Shown here: positions 53,335 to 62,504 of the stretch, piece after piece
Layout: every line of letters starts with the position of its first letter
Numbering within the stretch: position 1 is the stretch's first letter
Assembly (NCBI RefSeq): GCF_000427885.1
Contig: NZ_ATYW01000022.1
Span: 1-64,000, forward strand
Reading direction: 5' to 3'
DNA: 64,000 nucleotides
From: Glycomyces tenuis DSM 44171
GTDB lineage: Bacteria > Actinomycetota > Actinomycetes > Mycobacteriales > Micromonosporaceae
Notes under the pieces: model-generated
What the model was told of the DNA's origin: nothing
Databases searched by the model: none
The model's input: only the letters and a program-made list of their open reading frames with translations
Made by a program: the position numbers and the translations under genes

Positions 53335-54861
53335 TCACGCCACGGTGATCTTGACATTGTGGAGTCCGGTCGCGCCGGACGGTTTGGTGGGCGCGACCTC
53401 GTCGGTCTGCACCCGCCCGTCGCCGTCGGTGGCGCGGACGGTCAGGGTGTGCTCGCCGGAGGAGGCGTCCCAGTCGATGCGCCACTGCCGCCAGGTGTCG
53501 TCGGTGGCGACATCGGACAGTTCGCATTCGGTCCAGGGGCCGTCGTCGACTTTGAGTTCGACGGCGCTGATGCCCCGGTGCTGGGCCCAGGCGACGCCGG
53601 CGACGGTCACCGTCCCGGCGTCGGCGCCCGAGCGGGGCGTGTCGATGCGCGAGGCGGTGTGGACCGGTTCGGGCAGGCCCCAGTCGCGTTCGATCCAGTA
53701 CGGGTCGTAGGCGTCGAAGGTGGTCAGTTCGAGTTCGGTGAGCCATTTGGTGGCCGAGACGTACCCGTACAGGCCGGGGACGACCAGGCGGGCGGGCCAG
53801 CCGTGGTCGACCGGGAGGGGCTCGCCGTTCATGCCGACGGCGATGAGCGCGTCGCGGCCGTCGAAGACCATCGCGGTGGGCGTGCCGGCGGTGAAGCCGT
53901 CGACCGAGCGCGACACGAGCTGGTCGGCGCCGGGGTCGGGTTCGGCCTCGGCGAGGAGCTCGGCCAGGGAGACGCCGAGCCAGCGGGCGTTGCCGACCAG
54001 GTCCCCGCCGACGGGGTTGGACACGCAGCACAGGGTGATGTCGCGTTCGACCAGTTCGCGGCCGAGGAGGTCGTCGAAGGTGTAGGTGCGTGTCCGTCCG
54101 ACCATGCCGTGGACGCGCAGGCGCCAGGTGTCGACGTCGACGGCCGGGGAGGTGATGGCGGTGTCGATGCGGTAGAAGTCGGCGTTGGGGGTGCGCCACG
54201 GGGCGAGGCCCTCGACGTCGAGGTCGGCGCCGGGGCCCGGTTCGGCGGCCGGCAGGTCCGGCTCGGGCACGGTGAAGGCCTCCCGGTCGGCTTCGACCGA
54301 GCCGGGGCCGAAGCGGCGGGCCAGGAGCGAGGCGGCGACCGCACCCGCGCCGACGGCGACGGCCACGGCCAGGAAACGGCGCCGACCGCTCGCGTCGCGC
54401 TCGGGCCGGCGGGTGTCCCACCAATGGAGGCACCCCGCGGCCCACAGGCCGGCGGCCAGGGACGGGAGCGCGGCGGCCGGGCCGAGGTCGGGGCGGGTGA
54501 CGGCGGCCGCGGCGCCGGCGAGCGCCAGGAGCGCGGCGACGGCCGCCCCGGCGGTGCGGGCGGCGCGCCAGGCGATGCCCGCCAGCATCCCGGCCACGGC
54601 GACGGCGACGATGATCCCGGCTTGCAGGAGCGGCTTGTCGGCGGTGCCGAAGGTCTCGATGCCCCATTGGGTCACCTGCGGCGGGGAGGCGGCGATGACG
54701 ACGTCGCTGATCGCCGACAGCGGGGCGGCGCGAGGCGCGAACAGGGCGGCGGCGAGCTGGCCGACGGCCAGGCCGCTCAGGGCCGCGACGAGGCCGGCGA
54801 GGGCCCAGGCGCGGGCCGGGGCGCGCTCGGCCTCGGTGTCGGGGACGGTGTGGTCGGTCAC
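53335..54861 (-). CDS. Membrane-anchored molybdopterin oxidoreductase, sulfite oxidase type
   Basis: 508-aa protein. The first ~185 residues hold four to five transmembrane helices, ending in RRRFLAVAVAVGAG, a twin-arginine-like segment. The extracytoplasmic molybdopterin domain (~210-400) has the Mo-ligating Cys at 278 or 279 (DITLCCVSNPVGGDLVGNARWLGVSL) and GWPARLVVPGLYGYVSATKWL. An Ig-like dimerisation domain completes the protein (~410-508). It belongs to the bacterial SorA/YedY-like superfamily acting on sulfite or oxidised protein methionine; the substrate is not certain. The GTG start is preferred because GGAAG lies 8 bp upstream. It lies 62 bp after the acidic protein gene on the same strand. 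Confidence 0.86.
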   Translation of the reverse strand: MTDHTVPDTEAERAPARAWALAGLVAALSGLAVGQLAAALFAPRAAPLSAISDVVIAASPPQVTQWGIETFGTADKPLLQAGIIVAVAVAGMLAGIAWRAARTAGAAVAALLALAGAAAAVTRPDLGPAAALPSLAAGLWAAGCLHWWDTRRPERDASGRRRFLAVAVAVGAGAVAASLLARRFGPGSVEADREAFTVPEPDLPAAEPGPGADLDVEGLAPWRTPNADFYRIDTAITSPAVDVDTWRLRVHGMVGRTRTYTFDDLLGRELVERDITLCCVSNPVGGDLVGNARWLGVSLAELLAEAEPDPGADQLVSRSVDGFTAGTPTAMVFDGRDALIAVGMNGEPLPVDHGWPARLVVPGLYGYVSATKWLTELELTTFDAYDPYWIERDWGLPEPVHTASRIDTPRSGADAGTVTVAGVAWAQHRGISAVELKVDDGPWTECELSDVATDDTWRQWRIDWDASSGEHTLTVRATDGDGRVQTDEVAPTKPSGATGLHNVKITVA

Positions 54862-54923
54862 GATTCCATCTTCCACGCGACCGGCGCTCGCGCCCCGCTT
54901 CAGCGGCTTACGCTTTGCTTACA

Positions 54924-55427
54924 TCATTGTTCCCAGAACCGCGAGAGCGCCTCGGAGGCGACGTCGTCGAGGTCGGCGGCGACGTAGTCGGAGGAATCGA
55001 CGGTGTTCACCCACGGCTCGGCCTCGGCCGAGCCGAGCGTGTCCAGGTCGACCCACGGGTAGCCGTCGACCGGTTCGGGCACGTCCAGGTCCAGCTCGGG
55101 CGGGAACGCGGCCGGGTTGTCGGCATCGGCGACGAGCACGTCCTCATAGGTCGAGGCGTAGGCCGACTCGTCGGCCGCGGCGGCCGGGGCCTCGTCGTCG
55201 TAGTCGGCCTCGACGTCGAAGGCGTCGTCGATCCCGTCCTCCAGGCCCGCCTCCTCGCCGTCGTCGCCGTAGCCGTAGGCGAGCGATTCGAGGTCGGTCT
55301 CGCCGGGAACCTCGTCGTCGTCGAAATCGTCGAAGGCGGAGGAGGGGTGCTCGTCGTCCATGCCGGCCTCGTCGAACCCGTCCGGCCCGCCGCCCGCGCC
55401 GTCGGCGAACTCGTCGAACTCATCCAT
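54924..55427 (-). CDS. Highly acidic hypothetical protein
   Basis: 167-aa protein with a very high Asp and Glu content and hardly any Lys or Arg; the only basic residue I can see is Arg near the C-terminus in SEALSRFWEQ. The sequence is low in complexity (MDEFDEFADGAG, FDDFDDDEVPGE, GDDGEEAGLEDGIDDAFDVE) and probably disordered, with a short C-terminal helix. I do not recognise a family. It overlaps the end of the second dynamin gene by 8 bp, so it is translationally coupled to it and likely works with it, perhaps as a charged regulator or membrane-distal tether (inference). Coding status rests on the operon coupling. Confidence 0.65.
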   Translation of the reverse strand: MDEFDEFADGAGGGPDGFDEAGMDDEHPSSAFDDFDDDEVPGETDLESLAYGYGDDGEEAGLEDGIDDAFDVEADYDDEAPAAAADESAYASTYEDVLVADADNPAAFPPELDLDVPEPVDGYPWVDLDTLGSAEAEPWVNTVDSSDYVAADLDDVASEALSRFWEQ

Positions 55428-57306
55428 CGGATTCCTCCTCGCCCGGCACGAGCGTGCGGGCCTTCGCCAGCACCTCGTCCAGCTGTTTCACCTTCTGCGC
55501 CATCGAATCACGACGCTGCTTGAGGGCGTCTTTCTTCTTCGCGCGGGCCGCCTGGTCGGCCTTGGCCGCCGATTCGGCCGCCGAGATCCGCGCGTCGTAC
55601 TCGGCGCCGCGGCGCTCGAGCGCGTCGTCGAGCGTGGAGTTGAACACGAACTCGACCTCGGTGAAGCGGAACCCGATCTCCTCGTTGAGGTTCGCCCTCG
55701 CCTCGGCGACGACGCGCTGGATCCACTGCTTGGCGGCCTGCCGGTTGCCCTGGATCTTGCGGCGGTACAGCAGGAACGCCGCCGCCGCGAGCCCGACGCC
55801 GATGCCCGACGCCGACAGGGCGACCGCGCCGATGCCGCTCAGGGCGCCCAGGCCGACCGCGCCGGCGCCCATCGTGACCGCCCGCCCGGCCATCATCGCC
55901 ACACCCGCCGAGGAGGCCATGAGCAGCGCTCCGTCGGTGTTCGCGTCCCGCCTGGCCCGCCCGGAGGCGGCCGCGCGGAGCCCGGCGGAGATCGAGCTGG
56001 TCGCCTGGCGCAGCTCGTCGTCGTTGAACACCTGCCGCAGCACCCGCTCGGCCAGGAGTACGAACCGCTGGTGCAGCTCGCCCGACAGGCGGGCGGCGAT
56101 GCCCTGGAGTGCGATGTCGACGCGCTGCGGGAGGGATTCGAGCGCGGCCTTGTTGGCCTTCTCGACCTCGTCGAGCAGGGCCTCCTCAAGCTGCTGGAGG
56201 TGGGTTCTGAGGCGCCCCTGGACTTCGATCTTGGCCCGCTGGGTCTCCACGCGCAGCGCCAGGTTCGCCTTCTTCGTCTCGCCGCGGCGGGCCGCCAGGA
56301 CCTGCTTCTTCTCCTCTTTCAAGCGGTCGGCGGCGGCCGGGTCGGGGTCGTAGGCCTTCATGTCGGCCTGCGCCGAGGAGGCCAGGCGCGCGAACTCGGT
56401 GCGCACGGCCCGGACCACGTTCGCCGCGACCAGGGCCTTCCCGGCCGTGGAGACGCGCACCAGCGCCCGCTGGAGCTTGCCGATGCCCGACTCCTTGGCC
56501 AGGGCCTGGCGGGTCGGGCCCTGGGAGGCCAGGGCGTGCTGGGCGAGCATGGCCGAGACCGGGAAGTGCGGGGCGTGCCGGAAGCGGGGCGCGTGCGCCT
56601 CGATCAGGGCCCGGTTCTCCTCCAGGACGGTGCGCCACCCGGGGAAGGTGTCGGTCTTGGTGAGCACGAACACCACGAAGTTGACCCGCCGGGACGCCTC
56701 GGACAGGAAGTCCAGTTCGGTCTTGGCCATCGGCGAGGACGCGTCGGTCACCATGATCAGGCACGTCGCCCGCGAGACCGCTTCGAGCGCGATCTGGGCG
56801 TGGTCGGGGTCGAGCCCGCCCGTCCCAGGAGTGTCGACGATGGACAGGTGTTTGAGCAGGGGCGCGGGGTGGCCGACGAGCATCCGCCGCGGCGGGACCA
56901 TGCCCGGCGGCATGGTGCCCAGGCGCGTCGCCCAGTTGCGCAGGTCGCCCACGCCCAGCAGCATCGGGTCGGCCGCGCCGGGCTGCCAGGCGCGGACCGA
57001 GGCCTGCTCGGCGTGGGAGAACTCGAGGTAGGCGGTGGTGGCGACCGCGGCGTCCACCGGCGATAGGCCGGGCGTGCCCAGCAGCGCGTTCACCAGCGAG
57101 GACTTGCCCCTCTTGGTCTCGCCGACGACGACGGCGACGGGCTTGTCGGGCTGCCAGCGGGCGACTTCGTCGACTTCGGCGGCGGCCTTGGCGTCGACCG
57201 ACCTGAGCGAGGCGGTCCCGGCCTTGGCGGCCTTGGCGCACAGTTTGTGGATCTGCGCGGCCGGGTTCGGCTTCGGTTTCGGCTTGGTCTCGGTGGCGGT
57301 GGTCAT
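55420..57306 (-). CDS. Dynamin-like GTPase with membrane segments (IniA-like)
   Basis: 628-aa bacterial dynamin-like protein. The GTPase domain has G1 GETKRGKSS (about 62-70), G2 Thr near VATTAYLEF, G3 SIVDTPGTGG and G4 FVLTKTDTF. A long helical middle region with coiled coil (~320-430) follows, then two closely spaced hydrophobic helices (~470-520: MASSAGVAMMAGRAVTMGAGAVG and ALSASGIGVGLAAAAFLLYRRK), and a C-terminal coiled coil. Length and layout match mycobacterial IniA (~640 aa), a membrane-remodelling GTPase induced by cell-wall drugs. The start overlaps the GrpE-like gene stop by 4 bp. The basic N-terminal tail is lysine/proline-rich. Confidence 0.88.
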   Translation of the reverse strand: MTTATETKPKPKPNPAAQIHKLCAKAAKAGTASLRSVDAKAAAEVDEVARWQPDKPVAVVVGETKRGKSSLVNALLGTPGLSPVDAAVATTAYLEFSHAEQASVRAWQPGAADPMLLGVGDLRNWATRLGTMPPGMVPPRRMLVGHPAPLLKHLSIVDTPGTGGLDPDHAQIALEAVSRATCLIMVTDASSPMAKTELDFLSEASRRVNFVVFVLTKTDTFPGWRTVLEENRALIEAHAPRFRHAPHFPVSAMLAQHALASQGPTRQALAKESGIGKLQRALVRVSTAGKALVAANVVRAVRTEFARLASSAQADMKAYDPDPAAADRLKEEKKQVLAARRGETKKANLALRVETQRAKIEVQGRLRTHLQQLEEALLDEVEKANKAALESLPQRVDIALQGIAARLSGELHQRFVLLAERVLRQVFNDDELRQATSSISAGLRAAASGRARRDANTDGALLMASSAGVAMMAGRAVTMGAGAVGLGALSGIGAVALSASGIGVGLAAAAFLLYRRKIQGNRQAAKQWIQRVVAEARANLNEEIGFRFTEVEFVFNSTLDDALERRGAEYDARISAAESAAKADQAARAKKKDALKQRRDSMAQKVKQLDEVLAKARTLVPGEEESDG

Positions 57307-57878
57307 GCGCGCACCTGGCCGCGGTAGACGGTGACGACCGGGTGGCGCAGCAGGCGCCCGCGGTCGGAGTAGCCGACGGTCTCGGTGCGGGCGATGATGC
57401 CGTCCTCGGCCGGGCCGGGGGCGGCGACGGTGGCGCCGGCCTCGTGCACGGCGGGGTCGAAGCGCTGACCGGTCGCGTCCACGGCGGCGACGCCGACGCG
57501 CTGGAAGGTCTGGTCGAGCTGGGAGGCCAGGGCGGGCGAGGTGGCGCGGTCGCGCATCCAGATGCAGGCCTCCACGAGCGCGGCCCGGTCGGCGATGGTC
57601 TGGGCGGCCAGGGCCGGCTCGGCCAGCTGCGCGGTCGGGATCGGCCCTGAGTTCGCCCCCGGGGCCCGGCCCGGCGCGGGGCGGGCGGGCGGGGCGCTCG
57701 CGGGCGCGGTGAGGGACCGGCCGGTGGCGACGGCGACGACGGCGGCGATGACGACCGGCCCGCAGGCGATGGCGAAGGTCCGCCATGTCAGGTCGTCCGC
57801 GATGAACACGGCGCCGAGGCCGGCGGCGGCGAGGCCGACCAATGCCCCCACCAGGGGCCCGCCGAGTCGAAACGTCAC
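57303..57878 (-). CDS. Membrane-anchored GrpE-like protein
   Basis: 191-aa protein. Residues about 6-50 form two hydrophobic helices, then a Pro/Ala-rich linker (~55-85), a helical stretch (~88-125) and a C-terminal segment that closely follows the GrpE head domain: FDPAVHEAGATVAAPGPAEDGIIARTETVGYSDRGRLLRHPVVTVY. Compare the family pattern P-x-x-HEA, G-x-V, GY, R-x-LR-x-x-x-V-x-V. The long N-terminal coiled coil of true GrpE is missing and replaced by the membrane anchor. GrpE is the nucleotide exchange factor of Hsp70. GTG start with AAGGAG six bases upstream. It lies between two dynamin genes in one operon. Confidence 0.75.
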   Translation of the reverse strand: MTFRLGGPLVGALVGLAAAGLGAVFIADDLTWRTFAIACGPVVIAAVVAVATGRSLTAPASAPPARPAPGRAPGANSGPIPTAQLAEPALAAQTIADRAALVEACIWMRDRATSPALASQLDQTFQRVGVAAVDATGQRFDPAVHEAGATVAAPGPAEDGIIARTETVGYSDRGRLLRHPVVTVYRGQVRA

Positions 57879-57898
57879 AATATGCTCCTTAGTCGTTC

Positions 57899-59422
57899 TC
57901 AGCCGAGGCGTTGCGCCAGTAGATGGAAACCACGATGCACCACGTTCGCCACCCGCGCCTGGGCGGGCGTGGCGCCGCCGTTGGCGAACGCCCGCCAGCG
58001 CGCGGCGGCCTCGATCGCGGCGCGCCGCAGCTGGGGCCGGGCGGCGTCGGGGAGCCCCAGGACGACGCCGGCGTCGTCGGTCAGGGCCAGGCGGGCGACT
58101 TCGGCCTCCATCTCCTCGGGCAGGGCGACCTGCCCGGTGGTGACCGAAGCGGCCGCCTCCAACAGCGGCAGCCGGTGGTATTCGGGACGGGCCACGATCG
58201 ATTCGACCGCGCCCCGCAGCAGGTCCCGGTCGCCGGGCGGCCCTGAGGCGGCCGCCGCGTCCAGGCGTGAGAGCGCCCAGCCGGCCTTGATGACGTCGGC
58301 GCGGACCCCGAAGATCTGGTGCAGTGTCGTGCGCAGCCTGGGGAACCCCGAGGCGGCGAACAGCAGGCGCACCAGCTCCCCGGTCGCCAGGTGCGGGTCG
58401 GCCTGGAGGTGCGCGATCGCGAAGTGGATGCCGTACAGGTCGAGCCGTTCGAGCAGGCGGCGGCGCTGGTCGACGTCGACCGGGCCTTCGGTGGAGGTGA
58501 ACAGGCCCGCCGAGGCGAGCATGAGCGCCCGCTTCTCCTCGTCGAGACCGGCCAGGGTCCGCAGCGCCTCGCAGTCGGCCGCGGTCAGCAGGCCGGCCTC
58601 GGCGGTCTCGGCCAGCAGGCCCACCACCGGAACGACGTCGCACACGGCGCGGCGCAGGATCTGGGACTGGTCGGCGGCGATCGGCCCGGCGACCGGCCAC
58701 GGGTCCTGGCCCGGCCCCGGCGCGAGCTTGTCGGCCTTGTTGTACAGGGCGAGGGAGTTCATCGGGGAGCTCGACAGCTGCTGGGAGGCCTTGGCGAAGG
58801 CCTCGAGCGCTTCGACGTCGTCGGCGCGGACCTGCTGGGTGAACACGTAGATGATCGCCTCGGCGCCGGCGACGGCCTCACGGGAGTCGTCGTCGACGTC
58901 GTCGGCCATGGGCGCGGCGAACAGCATCTCGCGGGCCGCGTCGGAGATGTCGGTGTTGATCGACTGGAGGCCGGGCGTGTCGACCACGATCAGGTCCCGC
59001 AGCCGGTCCGAGGACAGCTGCACGTCGATCATGGCCGCGTCGTCGGCCGGGATCGGCAGCGTCGTGGGGATCATGCCCGAGGCGTCCAGGGGCACCGCGT
59101 GCTTGCGGCCGCCGCGGTCGATCACGTCGACGCGGTCGGCCGGGCCGTAGCGGAACTGGGTGACCACCCTGGTGCACTCGCCCGCGGCCGTGGGGGCCAC
59201 GCGGCGGCCGATGAGGGCGTTCACCAGTGTCGACTTCCCGGCCTTCAAGCGGCCGGCGACGGCGACGCGCAAGGGCTGCCCCAGCCGGGAGGCCACCTCC
59301 TCGACGACGGCGCGTGAGGAGTCGCTGACCTTCCCCGACAGCTCCTCGCACATGCTCGCCACACTCGTGGTGAGTTGCCCTGCCACCATACCGACGCGTC
59401 CGCCCTTTCGTCCGTCTCGCAT
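57899..59422 (-). CDS. Dynamin-like GTPase (IniC-like)
   Basis: 507-aa dynamin-family GTPase. G1 is GRLKAGKSTLVNAL (57-70), the switch I Thr lies in GECTRVVTQFRYG, G3 is LIVVDTPGLQS and G4 is LYNKADKL. The remainder is helical (stalk and bundle), with no obvious transmembrane helix. Length fits mycobacterial IniC (~490 aa), which partners IniA. It is the first gene of the operon; the GrpE-like gene starts 20 bp after it. An in-frame ATG at 59389 is an alternative start. It is divergent from the LuxR/MalT-type regulator across 143 bp. Confidence 0.87.
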   Translation of the reverse strand: MRDGRKGGRVGMVAGQLTTSVASMCEELSGKVSDSSRAVVEEVASRLGQPLRVAVAGRLKAGKSTLVNALIGRRVAPTAAGECTRVVTQFRYGPADRVDVIDRGGRKHAVPLDASGMIPTTLPIPADDAAMIDVQLSSDRLRDLIVVDTPGLQSINTDISDAAREMLFAAPMADDVDDDSREAVAGAEAIIYVFTQQVRADDVEALEAFAKASQQLSSSPMNSLALYNKADKLAPGPGQDPWPVAGPIAADQSQILRRAVCDVVPVVGLLAETAEAGLLTAADCEALRTLAGLDEEKRALMLASAGLFTSTEGPVDVDQRRRLLERLDLYGIHFAIAHLQADPHLATGELVRLLFAASGFPRLRTTLHQIFGVRADVIKAGWALSRLDAAAASGPPGDRDLLRGAVESIVARPEYHRLPLLEAAASVTTGQVALPEEMEAEVARLALTDDAGVVLGLPDAARPQLRRAAIEAAARWRAFANGGATPAQARVANVVHRGFHLLAQRLG

Positions 59423-59565
59423 GCCGAGCCGCCGACGCCGGTCTGCGGCATCGAAGCTTCCGCAATATCATGAGAGGCGTCGGCGATCCGTCGACTGACA
59501 ACGACGATACAAACCGCAGGCGCCCCGCCGCCTCCCCCATTCGTGCCAGAGCGTAAGGAGCACAC

Positions 59566-61983
59566 TTGGCCGCCCCGTCGTCTCCCGTCCCCGGCCTGCG
59601 TCCCAGGGCCGTCCCCGCCGAGCCGGCGAGCGCCGCCGGCCGAGACGACGCCCTGCGCCGCGCCGCCGAGGCCCTGACCGAGACCGGCCTGGTGATCTTC
59701 ACCGGCCCACCCGGCTGCGGGCGCACCCGGCTGCTCGAGCGGCTCGCCGCGGCCTCGGCCCGCCCGGTCCACGCCGGCGGGGGACTGGCGATGCTCTCGG
59801 CCTCGCCGGCGCTCGCGCTCGAGCGGGCCACCCGCGCCCGCATGCCCGCCGGCGACCTGCCGCTGCTGGCCGAGGCGGTCTACTCGCGCACCAGAGGCGG
59901 CGTCCTGGTCATCGACGACCTGCAATGGTGCGACGCGGCCACGCTCGCCGTGCTTCCGGCCCTGGCCGAGCGCCTCCCGGTCGCCTCGGCGCTGCGCACC
60001 CCGAACCGGATCCCCGCCCCGGCACTCGAGCGCCTGTTCGCGGCCGCCACGGTCATCGAGGTGCCCGACCTGACCGACGCCGAGGCCGAAGCGCTCATCC
60101 GCGGCGCCGCCCCGACCCTGCCGACGCACCGCGTCGCCGCGCTCGCCGCCCGCGGCGGCCGCAATCCACTGGCGTTGACGGCCCTGGCCCGCCGCGCGGG
60201 CGACCCCGACGCCGAACTCGACTTCGACGCCGTCGCCGACCCGGCCGCGGCCGCCGCGGCCGCGATCGCCGACCTGCCCAGGCCGGGCCGCACCGCCTTG
60301 GCCGCGCTGGGGCTGCTGGGCCGCCCGGCCCACCCCAGCCTCCTCGGCGACGGCGCGCAGCTGCTGCTCGAGGCGGGCCTGGCCGTCGCCGACGGCCAGC
60401 ATCTGCGCCCGGCCAGCCCGTGGATGGCCGAGATCGCCGCCGGCATCCTCGACGCCGAGGCCCGGACCGCGATGCACCTCCACCTGGCCGATGCCACGAC
60501 CGGTCTCGAATCGGCCCGCCACGCCCGCGCCGCCGGCGCCGACGAGCGGGCCCTGGCCGCGGCGCTCGAGGCCGCCGAGGGGGCCGGGCCGTCGGTGCGG
60601 TCCGAGGCGCTCCTGCTCGCCGCCGGGCTCGACCCGGCCCACCGCCTCGCCGCGGCCCGCTCGGCGATCGAGGCGGGGCGACCCGGCGCGGCCCTCGAGG
60701 CCCTCGAGGGCGAGATGGGCCCCGGCGCGGCCCTCGCCCGCGCCTGGGCCCATCTGGCGACCGGTGAGACCGGCGCCGCCCGATCGGCCCTCGACGGGGC
60801 CGCCGAGGGGGCCGAGGCCGACCAGCTGCGGCTGCTGTGCGCCTCCGCCGCCGAGCGGCCCGCGCTCGCCTCGGCGGTGCGCGAGCGGTGGGGGGACCGG
60901 CCCGAGCATCCCGGGCTGGCCGCCGCGCTCGCCGGCGACGATCCCGAAGCGCTCGCGGCCGCCGAGGCGCTCGCCCGCGCCGCCGGTGACGCGACCTGCG
61001 CGAACTGGTGCGCCTGGAGCCGTGTCATCGCCCTGGCCGACGCGGCCCGGCTCCTGGAGGCCGAGGCCGCCGCCCGCGAGGCGGCCGCCCGCTGCGGCGA
61101 GGCCGGCGCCTACTCCTGGCAGACCCGGTTCCTCGCCGCCGCCGCCTGGTGCCTGGTCCTGTCCGGCACCGGCCTGGACCATCTGATCGCCACCGCGCAG
61201 TCCCTGGCCGACCACGCCCTGCCAGCGGTGGCCGACACCCTCATCGTCGCCGCGCTCGCCCTCGCCGAGGCCGACACCGGCGCGCTCGGCACCGCCCGCG
61301 CCCGCCTGGTCCGCCTGGCCGATGCGCCTGCCGCGCTCGAAGGCCTGGTCGAATGGCTCGAGCACGAGACGGCCTGGCTCGACGGCCAGCCCGGCCCCGA
61401 AGCGCCCGAGGGCGGCTTCGGCCTGGTCGGCGGCCTCGCCCACATCACCGGCCGCTGGATCGCCTACGACACCGGCACCGATCCGGCCGAGGCCGAGGCC
61501 GACGCCTGGCCCGCACCCGTGGAGGCCACGCTCACCGCCTGGGACTCGGCCCGCGGGGAGGCCTTCGACACCGCCGCGGCGGCCTGGGACGGCCTGGCCG
61601 CGCGCGAGCAGGTCCGCTGCCTGCTCGCGCTCGCCGCCCACGCGGGCGACACGGCCGGGGCCATCGCCGCCCTCGAGGCGGCCGAGCAGGTGGCCGAGCA
61701 GCACGGCCTGACGGTCCTGGCCGGACGCGCCCGCCGGTCCCTGCGCCGCCACGACGTGCGCCGCGACCGCCGCTCGGCGCGCGGCAGCGGCGGCCTGACC
61801 GACCGGGAGGTCGAAGTGCTCCGCCATGTCGCCTCGGGGCACCCGTCCCGGCGGATCGCCGAGATCCTGGGGATCACCGCCGAGACCGTCGAGACCCACA
61901 TCCGTTCGGGGATGCGCAAACTCGGTGCCAAGACCCGCACCGAGGCGGCCGTCCTGCTCGACGCCCACGGCGGTGGGGCATGA
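59566..61983 (+). CDS. Large MalT/LAL-type LuxR transcriptional regulator (IniR-like)
   Basis: 805-aa regulator. The N-terminal AAA/STAND ATPase has a Walker A variant GPPGCGRT (47-54) in which the invariant Lys is Arg 53, while Walker B VLVIDDLQWCD (~105-115) is intact. A long TPR-like helical sensor follows (~290-730), then a C-terminal LuxR helix-turn-helix LTDREVEVLRHVASGHPSRRIAEILGITAETVETHIRSGMRKLGAKTRTEA (~743-795). TTG start with AAGGAG at 59555-59560. It is divergent from the dynamin operon, like the MalT-type regulator beside mycobacterial iniBAC, so it is the prime candidate activator. The loss of the P-loop Lys suggests weak or no ATP hydrolysis. Confidence 0.88.
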   Translation: MAAPSSPVPGLRPRAVPAEPASAAGRDDALRRAAEALTETGLVIFTGPPGCGRTRLLERLAAASARPVHAGGGLAMLSASPALALERATRARMPAGDLPLLAEAVYSRTRGGVLVIDDLQWCDAATLAVLPALAERLPVASALRTPNRIPAPALERLFAAATVIEVPDLTDAEAEALIRGAAPTLPTHRVAALAARGGRNPLALTALARRAGDPDAELDFDAVADPAAAAAAAIADLPRPGRTALAALGLLGRPAHPSLLGDGAQLLLEAGLAVADGQHLRPASPWMAEIAAGILDAEARTAMHLHLADATTGLESARHARAAGADERALAAALEAAEGAGPSVRSEALLLAAGLDPAHRLAAARSAIEAGRPGAALEALEGEMGPGAALARAWAHLATGETGAARSALDGAAEGAEADQLRLLCASAAERPALASAVRERWGDRPEHPGLAAALAGDDPEALAAAEALARAAGDATCANWCAWSRVIALADAARLLEAEAAAREAAARCGEAGAYSWQTRFLAAAAWCLVLSGTGLDHLIATAQSLADHALPAVADTLIVAALALAEADTGALGTARARLVRLADAPAALEGLVEWLEHETAWLDGQPGPEAPEGGFGLVGGLAHITGRWIAYDTGTDPAEAEADAWPAPVEATLTAWDSARGEAFDTAAAAWDGLAAREQVRCLLALAAHAGDTAGAIAALEAAEQVAEQHGLTVLAGRARRSLRRHDVRRDRRSARGSGGLTDREVEVLRHVASGHPSRRIAEILGITAETVETHIRSGMRKLGAKTRTEAAVLLDAHGGGA

Positions 61984-62492
61984 GCGATGCGCTGCCGTTG
62001 CACGTCGTGCCCACCGGGTCCGACGCCGATGCGATCGTGCGCCGCTGCGCGGCGGCCGGGTGGAAGGCCCACCGCGGGTTCGCGCTGCTGGAGCCGGCCT
62101 GGGACCTGGCCGAGCGGCGCCTGGTCGCCCACGGCCCGGTCGCCGACGAGCACACCGCCTCGCAGGCGGTCCTGGCCGCCGCCAGGGGCGCGGGGGTCGT
62201 GGCCGTCGCCGGCGGCCGGATCGCGCTCGCGCTCGCCGCGGACCTGCGCCGCGTCGGCCCGCTCGGGCTGACCCCGGGCAAGGCCGAACCGGACGACGGC
62301 CTCGAACTCGACATGGAGCAGCGGGCGCTGCTCAACCGGCTCGCGGCCGGGTCGACGATCGCCGCCGCGGCCGAGGCCGAGTTCGTGTCCCTCAGGACGG
62401 CCAACCGGCGCATCGCCGCGGCCCGCTCGGCGCTCGGGGTCAAGACCACCCGCGAAGCGGTGATGATCTACATCAAGCACGCCCGCAGTTGA
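61980..62492 (+). CDS. Small LuxR-type helix-turn-helix protein
   Basis: 170-aa protein. The first ~100 residues form a small alpha/beta domain of unknown type (LPLHVVPTGSDADAIVRRCAAAGWKAHRGF). The C-terminal part is a LuxR/GerE-like helix-turn-helix: LDMEQRALLNRLAAGSTIAAAAEAEFVSLRTANRRIAAARSALGVKTTREAVMIY (~112-165). The start overlaps the stop of the large regulator (ATGA), so both are made together and probably act together. Mycobacterial ini loci also encode a small protein beside the large regulator. No phosphorylatable receiver domain is evident. Confidence 0.75.
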   Translation: MSDALPLHVVPTGSDADAIVRRCAAAGWKAHRGFALLEPAWDLAERRLVAHGPVADEHTASQAVLAAARGAGVVAVAGGRIALALAADLRRVGPLGLTPGKAEPDDGLELDMEQRALLNRLAAGSTIAAAAEAEFVSLRTANRRIAAARSALGVKTTREAVMIYIKHARS

Positions 62493-62504
62493 CCCCCGGC
62501 TCCG

